From: Myxococcus sp046520405
GTDB lineage: Bacteria; Myxococcota; Myxococcia; Myxococcales; Myxococcaceae
DNA length: 64,000 nucleotides
Assembly (NCBI GenBank): GCA_046520405.1
Contig: JBKGHI010000006.1
Span: 1-64,000 of the forward strand
Direction: 5' to 3'
Shown piece after piece: positions 55,444 through 62,729 of the stretch. Positions within the stretch are counted from its first letter, which is position 1. Each line of letters begins with the position of its first letter. The notes below the pieces were generated by a model. The model did not search any database. It saw nothing but the letters and a program-made list of their open reading frames with translations, and had not been told where the DNA came from. A program made the position numbers and the translations under genes.

Positions 55444-56727
55444 TCAGAAGCGGGCGAGGAACGCGTCGTAGCCGCCAGCGCTGACGTTGCCGCCGAGGCC
55501 GCCGTAGGTGGTGCCGGTCACATAGGCATTACCGGCGGCATCCACGGCCACGCCGCGCGCGATGTCCTGGCTCGGGGAGCCCAAGGTGCGGGTGCCCAGC
55601 TTGGTGCCGAGCGCGTCGTACCGGGTGAGGAAGGCGTCGAAGGAGCCGGCGGGCGGATTTCCATCGAGCGCGGCGGTGGTGTAGCCGACGAGCTGCACGA
55701 TGTTGTTCGCGCTGACAGAAACGCCAAACGCATAGTCGGTCTGCGCGCCACCGAGCATGCGGCTCCACTGGCGGTTGCCGGCGCTGTCATAGCGGGCGAG
55801 CAGCACGTCGACGGTGCCGTTGTTGGTGTTGCCGTCGAGGCTGCCAAACGTCTCACCCGCCAGGTAGATGCCGCCGTCAGGGCCCACGGCGACGCTCTTG
55901 GCGTCGTCGAGGCTGCCCGCGTCGATTTGCCGGACCCACTGCTGGGCTCCGAGGATATTGAGCTTGAGCAGGAAAATGTCGGGGCTCGCCGACGGGGTGG
56001 TGCCGTCGAGGCTGCCATAGGTGTTGCCGACGACGTAGACCTCGTGGGCAGGCGTGACGGCGATGCCTCGCGCCATGTCGCTCACGGGTGTGCCGTACTG
56101 CTGGAGCCAGTACGGGTTGCCTGCCGTGTCGTAGAGGGCGACGACAATGTCGTAGTTATCGGGGTTGCCGCCGTTCGCGAAGCTGCCGCCGGTGTAGCCG
56201 GAGAAGAAGAGCTTGTCAGGCGCGCTGACGGCGAGGCCGGTGGCGAAGTCATCCATCTGCGTGCCGTTCTGGCGCAGCCACAGGCGGTTGCCAGCAGCGT
56301 CGTACTTCGCGATGAAGAAATCGATGCCGCCCGCGTTGGTGTAGAAGTCGAATCCGCCGAAGGTGGTGCCGGCCACATACACGTTGCCAGCCGCGTCGGC
56401 GGCCACGGCGGTGGCGCGGTCCATCTGCGCGGTGCCGAGCTGCCGGACCCACTGGAGGTTGCCGGCGGTGTCGTACCGGGCAATGAAGGCGTCCTGGTCG
56501 CCGGCGTGCGGGTCGGCTCCGAGCTGGCTGTTCGTCTGACCCACCACGTAGACGCTCGTGCCTGAAACGGCCACGGCGTTGGCCTGCTCATCAAGATGGG
56601 TGCCGAGCTGTCGCACCCAGGACGGGGCAGGGACCTGGGCCTCGGCGACGGAGGGGGCACCCACCGCGCAGACGATGCCGGCGAGCCCGAACATGCTCAA
56701 AAGAGAGGGTCTCATCACGAAGTCCAT
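55444..56727 (-). CDS. Secreted SBBP-type beta-propeller repeat protein
   Basis: 427 aa. Signal peptide ending VAEAQ, then seven repeats of about 55 residues with the pattern W-x-R-Q-x-G...D-x-A-x-x-V-A-V...Y-V-x-G-x-T-x-G-x-L-D-G...D-x-F-x-x-(R/K)-Y-D-x-x-G (for example AGNVYVAGTTFGGFDFYTNA). This fits SBBP (seven-bladed beta-propeller) repeats, common in secreted myxobacterial proteins. No catalytic residues evident; binding or structural role. Start ATG 56727 or 56715. Confidence 0.87.
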   Translation of the reverse strand: MDFVMRPSLLSMFGLAGIVCAVGAPSVAEAQVPAPSWVRQLGTHLDEQANAVAVSGTSVYVVGQTNSQLGADPHAGDQDAFIARYDTAGNLQWVRQLGTAQMDRATAVAADAAGNVYVAGTTFGGFDFYTNAGGIDFFIAKYDAAGNRLWLRQNGTQMDDFATGLAVSAPDKLFFSGYTGGSFANGGNPDNYDIVVALYDTAGNPYWLQQYGTPVSDMARGIAVTPAHEVYVVGNTYGSLDGTTPSASPDIFLLKLNILGAQQWVRQIDAGSLDDAKSVAVGPDGGIYLAGETFGSLDGNTNNGTVDVLLARYDSAGNRQWSRMLGGAQTDYAFGVSVSANNIVQLVGYTTAALDGNPPAGSFDAFLTRYDALGTKLGTRTLGSPSQDIARGVAVDAAGNAYVTGTTYGGLGGNVSAGGYDAFLARF

Positions 56728-57025
56728 TTCTCAGGGGGGAGAGATGAGCCGTGGCATCGGTAGGACGCCTGTCGTCCGCGCCGCTGGAGAAATCTGTCGC
56801 CACGGCACCCCTGCAAGACCACGAGAGCCGGGCGCGCGGAAGATGGGTAAAGAAAGACACTCAAGCGCCAGGCGCTGACCCGGGCCGAGTTGTCGCCGAC
56901 CCGGATGCAAGTGATGCACTGTGGCAACTCCGTGCAAGATTCTCCAAGAGGAGATGGCGCTCACCGTCGATCGCTGTGGCTCCAGACACTGAGGCCTCAA
57001 GGCCCAGACCGCAGGAGCACACCGC

Positions 57026-57430
57026 ATGGCTTCCATCCTCAAAGACATCACGACGTGAGTTGCGCCCGAGTGGGTGTGGGACGCCATCCGTGACATCGGC
57101 GCCCTTCACACCCACTTGGTTCCCGGGTTCGTCGTTGACACGCGCCTGGAGCCGGGCGCGCGCGTGGTCACCTTCGGCAACGGGATGGTCGTCGGGGAGC
57201 CCATCGTGACGGTCGACGACGAGGGGCGGCGCCTCGTGTGGGGCGCGGAGGGCGGCCCGATGACCCACTACAACGGGGCGGTCCAGGTCTTCGCGGAAGG
57301 GACGGGGAGCCGTGTCGTCTGGACCGCCGACTTCCTGCCCCATGAAGCCAGCGCGGTCATCGGGCCGATGATTGAAGCCGGCATGGCGGCGATGAGCGAG
57401 CAGGCGCAGCGCGTCCAGGTCGGCACGCCA
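57026..57430 (+). pseudogene. SRPBCC-family protein gene with early in-frame stop
   Basis: From ATG 57026: MASILKDITT, TGA at 57056-57058, then in the same frame VAPEWVWDAIRDIGALHTHL, VPGFVVDTRLEPGARVVTFG, HYNGAVQVFAEGTGSRVVWT and a final helix MIEAGMAAMSEQAQRVQ. This is a complete polyketide-cyclase/START-like (SRPBCC) fold broken only by the stop (a CGA to TGA change would explain it). The first downstream start is GTG 57074, which would cut the first strand. After about 57430 the frame stays open but is antisense to another gene relic. Confidence 0.62.
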
Positions 57431-57709
57431 CGGGTCAAGCGCGTGGGTATTGAAGTCCCAGACGCCGGCGCCAAGGCACGCTGCGAGTTTGTGAGCCGCC
57501 TTGTCGTTCTTGTACACCTCGAACAGGTTGACGACGACCTTCGCACCCTCCGGTACTCCCGAGTACATCCCAGGGGCGTAGTCCAGATCTGGCTGGAGCA
57601 GGCGCGTGCCAAGGGCTGGAGGCTCGCGGTGTATGCGGCTCCCCGCGCAGCCGAGGAGCGTGCTTGACGATAGGCTCGCTGCTGAACCAGATACGTGGGT
57701 GACGCGCAC
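57430..57709 (-). pseudogene. Lipoprotein gene fragment, unknown family
   Basis: The reverse strand shows a lipobox-like SLSSSTLLGCAGS followed by RIHREPPALGTRLLQPDLDY, APGMYSGVPEGAKVVVNLFE and VYKNDKAAHKLAACLGAGVW with real-gene codon bias. A normal signal sequence before the Cys is missing, and past about 57430 the frame is antisense to the SRPBCC gene. I take it as a truncated lipoprotein gene; the family is not recognised. Confidence 0.3.
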
Positions 57710-57724
57710 TCAGCGAGGGGACGC

Positions 57725-58594
57725 ATGATGAAGGAACATTCCATGGGCTCTGAGAACAAGCCCTCATCGTCCTTCGATTGGGCGGCCGAACGGGGCAGCA
57801 AGTGGCAGGCCCAGCTTGGAGGGATGGAGGCGACGCTCGCGCCTGTCGACGAACCGTTGATTCAGGCGCTGCAACTTGACGCGCCGTACCGGATCGCCGA
57901 CGTGGCCTGTGGTGGTGGAGGGACAACGCTGAAGCTCTTCCGCCAGGCGCCCGCGGGGAGCGTCGTCGAAGGCTTTGACATCTCGCAGCCCTTGATTGAA
58001 TCGGCTCGCGCTCGTGCCCAGCAAGAGGGATGTCCCGTCCTCTTCACGCGGGCGGACATCGCGGCGACGCCACCACCCGGCGCGCCGTATGCGCGATTGG
58101 TGTCTCGATTCGGCGTGATGTTCTTCGAAGACCCGCCCGCCGCCTTCCGCAACCTGGCCCGTTGGCTCGCGCCGGGTGGCCGCTTCGTGTTCGCGGTCTG
58201 GAGCCGTCCTGCCGACAACCCCTGGACGTCGACCGTACGGGACGCGGTCGTCGATGTCGTCGACGTGCCGGCGGCCGCTTCGGACGCCCCGGGTCCGTTC
58301 CGCTACGCCCAGGTCGACATGCTGCTGCCGCTGCTCGAGCATGCGGGCTTCGCCGGTGTGGAGGCGCGTGAATGGCGCGGAAGCCTCCCGGTGGGTGGTG
58401 GGCTCGCGGCCTCCGAGGCTGCGTCCTTCGCGCTCTCGGCCTTCTCGGTCGGGGAGCGGCTCGCTGAGACGGATGAGGCTGGGCGCAAGGCCGCTCATCG
58501 CTCCCTGACCGACCGCTTCGCCCAGCATGAACGCGATGGCGTGGTCCGGCTGGACGCCTGCGTTCATCTCGTCACGGGGACCCGCGCCGGCTGA
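57725..58594 (+). CDS. Class I SAM-dependent methyltransferase
   Basis: About 289 aa. SAM-binding motif I IADVACGGGGTTLKLF, acidic end of strand 2 VVEGFDISQPLIESARARA, motif post-I FTRADIAATPPPG, motif II RLVSRFGVMFFEDPPAAFRN and motif III LAPGGRFVFAVWS. The C-terminal half resembles UbiE/COQ5-like small-molecule methyltransferases. Starts at ATG 57725 or 57743 (the latter with AAGGA 7 nt upstream). Substrate unknown. Confidence 0.9.
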   Translation: MMKEHSMGSENKPSSSFDWAAERGSKWQAQLGGMEATLAPVDEPLIQALQLDAPYRIADVACGGGGTTLKLFRQAPAGSVVEGFDISQPLIESARARAQQEGCPVLFTRADIAATPPPGAPYARLVSRFGVMFFEDPPAAFRNLARWLAPGGRFVFAVWSRPADNPWTSTVRDAVVDVVDVPAAASDAPGPFRYAQVDMLLPLLEHAGFAGVEAREWRGSLPVGGGLAASEAASFALSAFSVGERLAETDEAGRKAAHRSLTDRFAQHERDGVVRLDACVHLVTGTRAG

Positions 58595-58629
58595 TGCCAG
58601 GGCGCGAGGGCAGGCCACCATGAAGGCAC

Positions 58630-58666
58630 GCCCAGCCGGTGATTCCGCGCACTGGCTGGGCTTCTC
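58630..58666. terminator. Hairpin between convergent methyltransferase and lectin genes
   Basis: GCCCAGCC (58630-58637) pairs with GGCTGGGC (58654-58661), extended inwards by a G-T and two further pairs, followed on the plus strand by TTCTCTCG. Located 35 bp after the methyltransferase stop and 16 bp before the lectin gene stop. Confidence 0.55.
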
Positions 58667-58681
58667 TCGTGTGGGTTGAGC

Positions 58682-59449
58682 TCAGATGTCCAACTGCCAG
58701 AGCTGGTTCTTCGCCGTCCCGTCGCGCTTCATGGGGAAGAGGATGAGCCGCCCGCTTCCGTCCGTCCTGGCGCCCTCGATGTCCAGCACGAAGCCGTTGA
58801 GCTGGCTCTGGATGTAGTAGGTGCCGCGGACCCGGCCGGGCACGAGCTGCCAGAGCTGGTTGGGCTGGCCGTGGGCCTCCCAGGTGACGACGGCGGTCCC
58901 CGGGGCCGTGTTGGCGCCCTCCACGTCGAGCACGAGCCCGTTGAGCTTGCTGCGGATGTAGTAGCCGCCCCGCGTGGGCACCAGCTCCCACTTCTGGTTC
59001 TCATTGCCCTCGCGGTTGGACTTGGCCCGGAAGGCGACGAGCCCCGCACCAGGCGCGCGGTTGGCACCGGCGATGTCAATCACGAGCCCATCCAGCCGGC
59101 TGCGGATGAAGGTGCTGCGCTGAGGGCGCGGGTCTCCCCGGCCAGGACGCCAGTCCCCTCCGTTGTGGTGGTTCGGGCGCGGGGGAGGCGGCGGCGGGGT
59201 GGGGCGCGCCTCGCCCTGGCACCAGCCCGCGGGGCTGCAGGTGCGTGCGCCATCGCACTGCGCGCTCGTCTGGCAGCGGTTGGGCCCGGGGCGGTTGCGC
59301 GACTCGTCCCAGCGGTAGTTCGGCCCCGGGCCGGCCGACGCCGTCAGGGGCAGGAGCAGCAGCGCGAGCGCCGCCCACCCCTTGGCCTTCACGGACGACC
59401 GGTTCTCACGCGCACGACCACCCTCGGAGCTGCTCCGAAACGCCAGCAT
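58682..59449 (-). CDS. Secreted ricin-type beta-trefoil lectin protein
   Basis: 255 aa. Signal peptide (WAALALLLLPLTASAG), short Cys region (NRCQTSAQCDGARTCSPAGW), Pro-rich linker (PTPPPPPPRPNHHNG), then a RICIN domain of three repeats: SRLDGLVIDIAGANRAPGAG, SKLNGLVLDVEGANTAPGTA, SQLNGFVLDIEGARTDGSGR, each closed by a Q-x-W motif (NQKWELV, NQLWQLV, NQLWQLD). Predicted sugar-binding protein. ATG 59449. Confidence 0.88.
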   Translation of the reverse strand: MLAFRSSSEGGRARENRSSVKAKGWAALALLLLPLTASAGPGPNYRWDESRNRPGPNRCQTSAQCDGARTCSPAGWCQGEARPTPPPPPPRPNHHNGGDWRPGRGDPRPQRSTFIRSRLDGLVIDIAGANRAPGAGLVAFRAKSNREGNENQKWELVPTRGGYYIRSKLNGLVLDVEGANTAPGTAVVTWEAHGQPNQLWQLVPGRVRGTYYIQSQLNGFVLDIEGARTDGSGRLILFPMKRDGTAKNQLWQLDI

Positions 59450-59549
59450 GGGACTTCTCCTCGTTTGAAGTTTGATGGGGAGGGGCTGTGCTTGCCGCCC
59501 GCTCGCTCTGTGAACTTCATGACGGGGGCGCGGGGATTTCATTCATCCA

Positions 59550-60704
59550 TCAATCGACGGGTGCGTGCTGCTGGAGGAACCGCCCCACCAGCGCCCGGGC
59601 GAGCTGGCGGCCGAAGCCGCCATCCCAGATGTCGAAGCCGTGCTCCGCGTACGGCAGCGTGAAGAGGGCGTGAGGAACGCCCGCCTGGGCGAGTCGAGCG
59701 GCCAGCGCTTGCGAGGCGTCGAGCGGCACGACGCTGTCGGCCCCGCCATGGAGCAGGAGCGTGGGAGGGGTGAGTGGCCCCACGTGGTGGATGGGCGAGA
59801 GCAGCTCGTACAGCGCACGGTGGCCTTCCAGCGGCGCACCCGTGAAGCCCTCGAGCGGAGCAGGGGCGCGCGCGGCGTAGGCCACCAGGTCCCCGGGCGC
59901 GTAGAAGCTGATGATGGCCGCCACCGACGTGTCCCCGGAGCCGCAGGTGGAGGGAAGACGTGAATCTCCTTCGCTGTACCCCGCCAGGGCCGCGAGGTGC
60001 CCGCCCGCGGACTCTCCGAACAGGACCAGCCGGTCCGGGTCGATGCCGTAGGCGGCCGCGTGGTCCCTGACCCAGCGGATGCCACACTTGACGTCCCCCG
60101 GGGCCTTCAGTCCGGTGGCGGGAGGGAAGAGCCGGTAGTCGAACGAGATGAGCGCATAGCCCCGGGCCGTGAGGAAGTCGGCCCAGGCGCGGGCATAGCC
60201 ACGCTCTCCGCCGCGCCAGCCACCTCCGTGAAAGTAGAGCACGGCGGGGCGAGGTCTGGATGCGGAGGTCTGGGGAAGGAAGACGTCGGCGTGAAGGTCG
60301 CGACCCTCGACCCCGGCGAATCGGACCGTCTCGCTCGGAAGGGGGCGGGCTCCGACCAAGGGGCGGAAATACTCACGGAGGTCGAGCGGAATCCCGGCCG
60401 CCCTGGCCATCCGCCACGCGGAGCCAGCGGGCCACACCGCGAGGATGCTGATGAGCAACGCGGAGGTCGCTGTCCCCCAGCGCAGCCACCGCCATGCGTC
60501 CACGTGCGCGCACCAGGCGGCCACCAGCGCCGTGAGGAGCGCCGGAAGCAGCATCACCAGGCTGTACTCCCGCAGGATGCCCTTGAGCAAGTGAACGAGC
60601 GTGGGAACGCCATCGGGCGCGAAGAAGACGGCCGCGAGGAGCACGCAGCCCAGGATGTGCAATATCGCCAGGAGGGGCGTCATGAAGAGGGGCGGTGATG
60701 TCAT
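59550..60704 (-). CDS. Membrane-anchored alpha/beta-hydrolase esterase
   Basis: About 384 aa. N-terminal hydrophobic segments (LLAILHILGCVLLAAVFFA, LVMLLPALLTALVAAWCA, TATSALLISILAVWPAGSA) then a hormone-sensitive-lipase-like esterase domain: VLYFHGGGWRGGERG (oxyanion hole), LFGESAGGHLAALAGY (nucleophile Ser), LLLHGGADSVVPLDAS (Asp) and PYAEHGFDIW (His). The active domain most likely faces the periplasm. Substrate unknown. Start ATG 60704 (alternatives 60740, 60683). Confidence 0.86.
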   Translation of the reverse strand: MTSPPLFMTPLLAILHILGCVLLAAVFFAPDGVPTLVHLLKGILREYSLVMLLPALLTALVAAWCAHVDAWRWLRWGTATSALLISILAVWPAGSAWRMARAAGIPLDLREYFRPLVGARPLPSETVRFAGVEGRDLHADVFLPQTSASRPRPAVLYFHGGGWRGGERGYARAWADFLTARGYALISFDYRLFPPATGLKAPGDVKCGIRWVRDHAAAYGIDPDRLVLFGESAGGHLAALAGYSEGDSRLPSTCGSGDTSVAAIISFYAPGDLVAYAARAPAPLEGFTGAPLEGHRALYELLSPIHHVGPLTPPTLLLHGGADSVVPLDASQALAARLAQAGVPHALFTLPYAEHGFDIWDGGFGRQLARALVGRFLQQHAPVD

Positions 60705-60992
60705 CCGGCAAGAGGAACAGCCCGCCGCATCGTAATGCATGCGGCATGGTGGGTTGGCGTTTACGCCAAAGGGGGCGCCCCAGCGCCAAGTCGCTGCCCG
60801 GGTAGCGGCACTGCAACGGCAACACGGCGGCTTGGCCGACTGCGTCGAGTCACCTTGGCGGTCACGATGGTCCCAGTTCGCCTCGTGCCCCGCCCACCCG
60901 TCGGCCGCCTCACGTACGTGGAAGTCGCGATGTAATGATTTTCAGGGCTGCTACTGTGTTGCAATATCCGCAGGCAGGGGAGTCACCACGTC

Positions 60993-61595
60993 ATGGAGCT
61001 TCTCAGTCGTTCTGTCTGTCTTTGTGCGATGTTGGTCCTGACCGCCTGCGGTGGCGAGGTGCCCTCCATCGGTACCGAGGACGTCTCGGGCAGCCAGGAA
61101 TCGGCGTTGACCTCGGCCGTGTCCCGAGGGTGCACCTTCACGCTGACCGCGGAGGTCCGGCCAGGCACGATGCCGCCCATCCGCGACCTCTCCCTTCACC
61201 GCCTCGCGTCCGAGTCCTGCGCGTGGCCTGCCGCCAGCCTTCAGCTCGCGTTCTCCGCCGGCTTTACCCTTCCCACCCATGCCCTGACGGCGAATGAGTT
61301 GGGCGTGGCCGTGGGCTACACCGTGAAGCCCAGCTCCGCTGGCGGCCCCTACTCCACGTTGGGCTTCCTTCATGCGGACCCGGAGTTCATGACCGTGGTG
61401 CGGCGTTCCCAGATGTTGGCGTACAACCCCTTGAGCCTGACGTCCCTGACCATCGGCGTGGATGGCACGACGCTGACGGGCTCCGGGACGAAGTCGGGCG
61501 GCATCTCCGGGGAGACGGGCAGCGGCAATCACTTCGAGGTCATGTTCCCGGACTTCTTCACCAGCACCACGCCGGGCACCATCGTCGCGTACTGA
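60993..61595 (+). CDS. Lipoprotein, unknown
   Basis: 200 aa. Lipobox VLTACGG (Cys19). The mature part starts with a disordered Ser/Glu stretch (GSQESALTSAVSRGC), then beta-rich sequence with only one more Cys pair candidate (ASESCAWPAA). No family recognised. Its first residues after the lipobox (GEVPSIGTEDV..QES) are in the style of the next two lipoprotein genes, which lie in the same direction. Confidence 0.72.
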   Translation: MELLSRSVCLCAMLVLTACGGEVPSIGTEDVSGSQESALTSAVSRGCTFTLTAEVRPGTMPPIRDLSLHRLASESCAWPAASLQLAFSAGFTLPTHALTANELGVAVGYTVKPSSAGGPYSTLGFLHADPEFMTVVRRSQMLAYNPLSLTSLTIGVDGTTLTGSGTKSGGISGETGSGNHFEVMFPDFFTSTTPGTIVAY

Positions 61596-61617
61596 GGGCG
61601 TCCGAACAGGCGCTTCA

Positions 61618-61640
61618 ACAGGGTTCCCGCCCTGTCTTTC
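61618..61640 (+). terminator. Short hairpin with T-rich tail
   Basis: ACAGGG (61618-61623), 6-nt loop, CCCTGT (61630-61635), followed by CTTTC. Located 23 bp after the lipoprotein stop. The stem is short for a GC-rich genome. Confidence 0.42.
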
Positions 61641-61681
61641 GTTGGATTCCGAAGTCTTCACCCGAACGTCTGGAGGTTCAC

Positions 61682-61963
61682 ATGTGGCGATTGTTGGCTG
61701 TCACGAGTCTGTGCGTGTTGGGGCTCACCGCGTGCGGTAGCGACAAGGTCGGCCCCGACGAGGTGCTGGGGAGCGAGCGACAGGGGCTGGCCTGCGAGTC
61801 GGGCACGGGCGCATGCCCGGGGGACACCGTCTGTGCCTACTTCCCCAACTCGGAGGAGGGGCTGTGTCGTTCGCCCTGCATCAATGGGGCCTGTGAGTCC
61901 TCGTCGGACCGGTGCTGCACGCAGCGCAACGGCGCGCCGTACTGCAACAGCAGTTGCTTCTAA
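61682..61963 (+). CDS. Small Cys-rich lipoprotein
   Basis: 93 aa. Lipobox GLTACGS (Cys18). The mature chain has ten Cys (ACESGTGACPGDTVCAYFPN, LCRSPCINGACESSSDRCCT, YCNSSCF), a disulphide-knot composition. No family recognised. ATG 61682 follows GGAGG by 5 nt. Confidence 0.72.
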   Translation: MWRLLAVTSLCVLGLTACGSDKVGPDEVLGSERQGLACESGTGACPGDTVCAYFPNSEEGLCRSPCINGACESSSDRCCTQRNGAPYCNSSCF

Positions 61964-62060
61964 TCGCGCGGGGCTCCACGGGGCGTGGAGCGGATGCGGC
62001 GGGTAGCCTCCCGGGCGGGGCGTTGCCAGATTCCGGAGGCGTTCGCACGAGGAGGCCGCC

Positions 62061-62444
62061 ATGCCGCACCGCAGTCGACTTGCTGGCTTCATCATTGATT
62101 GTGAAACAGGAGACGCCGATGCCTCGGCGACCTTCTGGAGCCAGGCCCTGGGGTTGACGGTGGGCGAGCGGGAGACCGAGGGCGGCGTCACCTACGTGGG
62201 ACTGTCGAGTCCGAGAGAGGCCCTGCAGGTGGCGGTACAGAAGGTGACACATCCCTCCCGCGTCCATCTGGACATCGAGGCGGATGACCAGGATGCGGAG
62301 GCCGCTCGGCTGGAGTCCCTGGGCGCGAAGCGCATTGGCTGGGTGAAGCGCTGGTGGGTCATGGAGGCGCCCACGGGCCATCGCTTCTGCATCGTGAAGA
62401 TGAAGAATCCAGACGAAGGACCGCCGCCGACCGTATGGAAGTGA
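62061..62444 (+). CDS. VOC-family (glyoxalase/dioxygenase fold) protein
   Basis: 127 aa. GFIIDCETGDADASATFWSQ with ALGLTV is the usual VOC opening; HPSRVHLDIEADDQDAEAAR and LESLGAKRI, then VMEAPTGHRFCIVK with a metal-type acidic position replaced, complete the paired beta-alpha-beta-beta-beta fold. Members include small-molecule-binding or resistance proteins; function here unknown. Confidence 0.86.
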   Translation: MPHRSRLAGFIIDCETGDADASATFWSQALGLTVGERETEGGVTYVGLSSPREALQVAVQKVTHPSRVHLDIEADDQDAEAARLESLGAKRIGWVKRWWVMEAPTGHRFCIVKMKNPDEGPPPTVWK

Positions 62445-62498
62445 GGCCCGGGCTGCTTCGAGGCTCGTGGCAGTTATTGAGACAGTGCGTCTGGCTCT

Positions 62499-62524
62499 GT
62501 TTCAGTCCTCGTTCGGGCTGAAAC
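62499..62524. promoter_or_regulatory. Inverted repeat in intergenic region before RCC1 gene
   Basis: GTTTCAG (62499-62505), 12-bp spacer, CTGAAAC (62518-62524), and a third GTTTCAG about 15 bp later. Symmetric arms and A/T-rich character suggest a regulator site in the 285-bp gap between the VOC gene and the RCC1 lipoprotein gene; role not known. Confidence 0.35.
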
Positions 62525-62729
62525 ATGAGAGGCCTTGTTTCAGGGACAGCCCTGCTGGGCTGGGCGCCCACCTGAGAAGCGCCGTTCGCCGCGGCGCCAG
62601 CCGCGCTTGCGTGAAGTGAAGTGCCAGGTCGCGACATCCTTCTCTTGCACCCCGTGTGTCACGGAGGGTAAGAGGTGGGGGTAAATCTGATTCTGCAAGT
62701 CAAAATCAATTTGCCCCCCAAGGAGTCCC

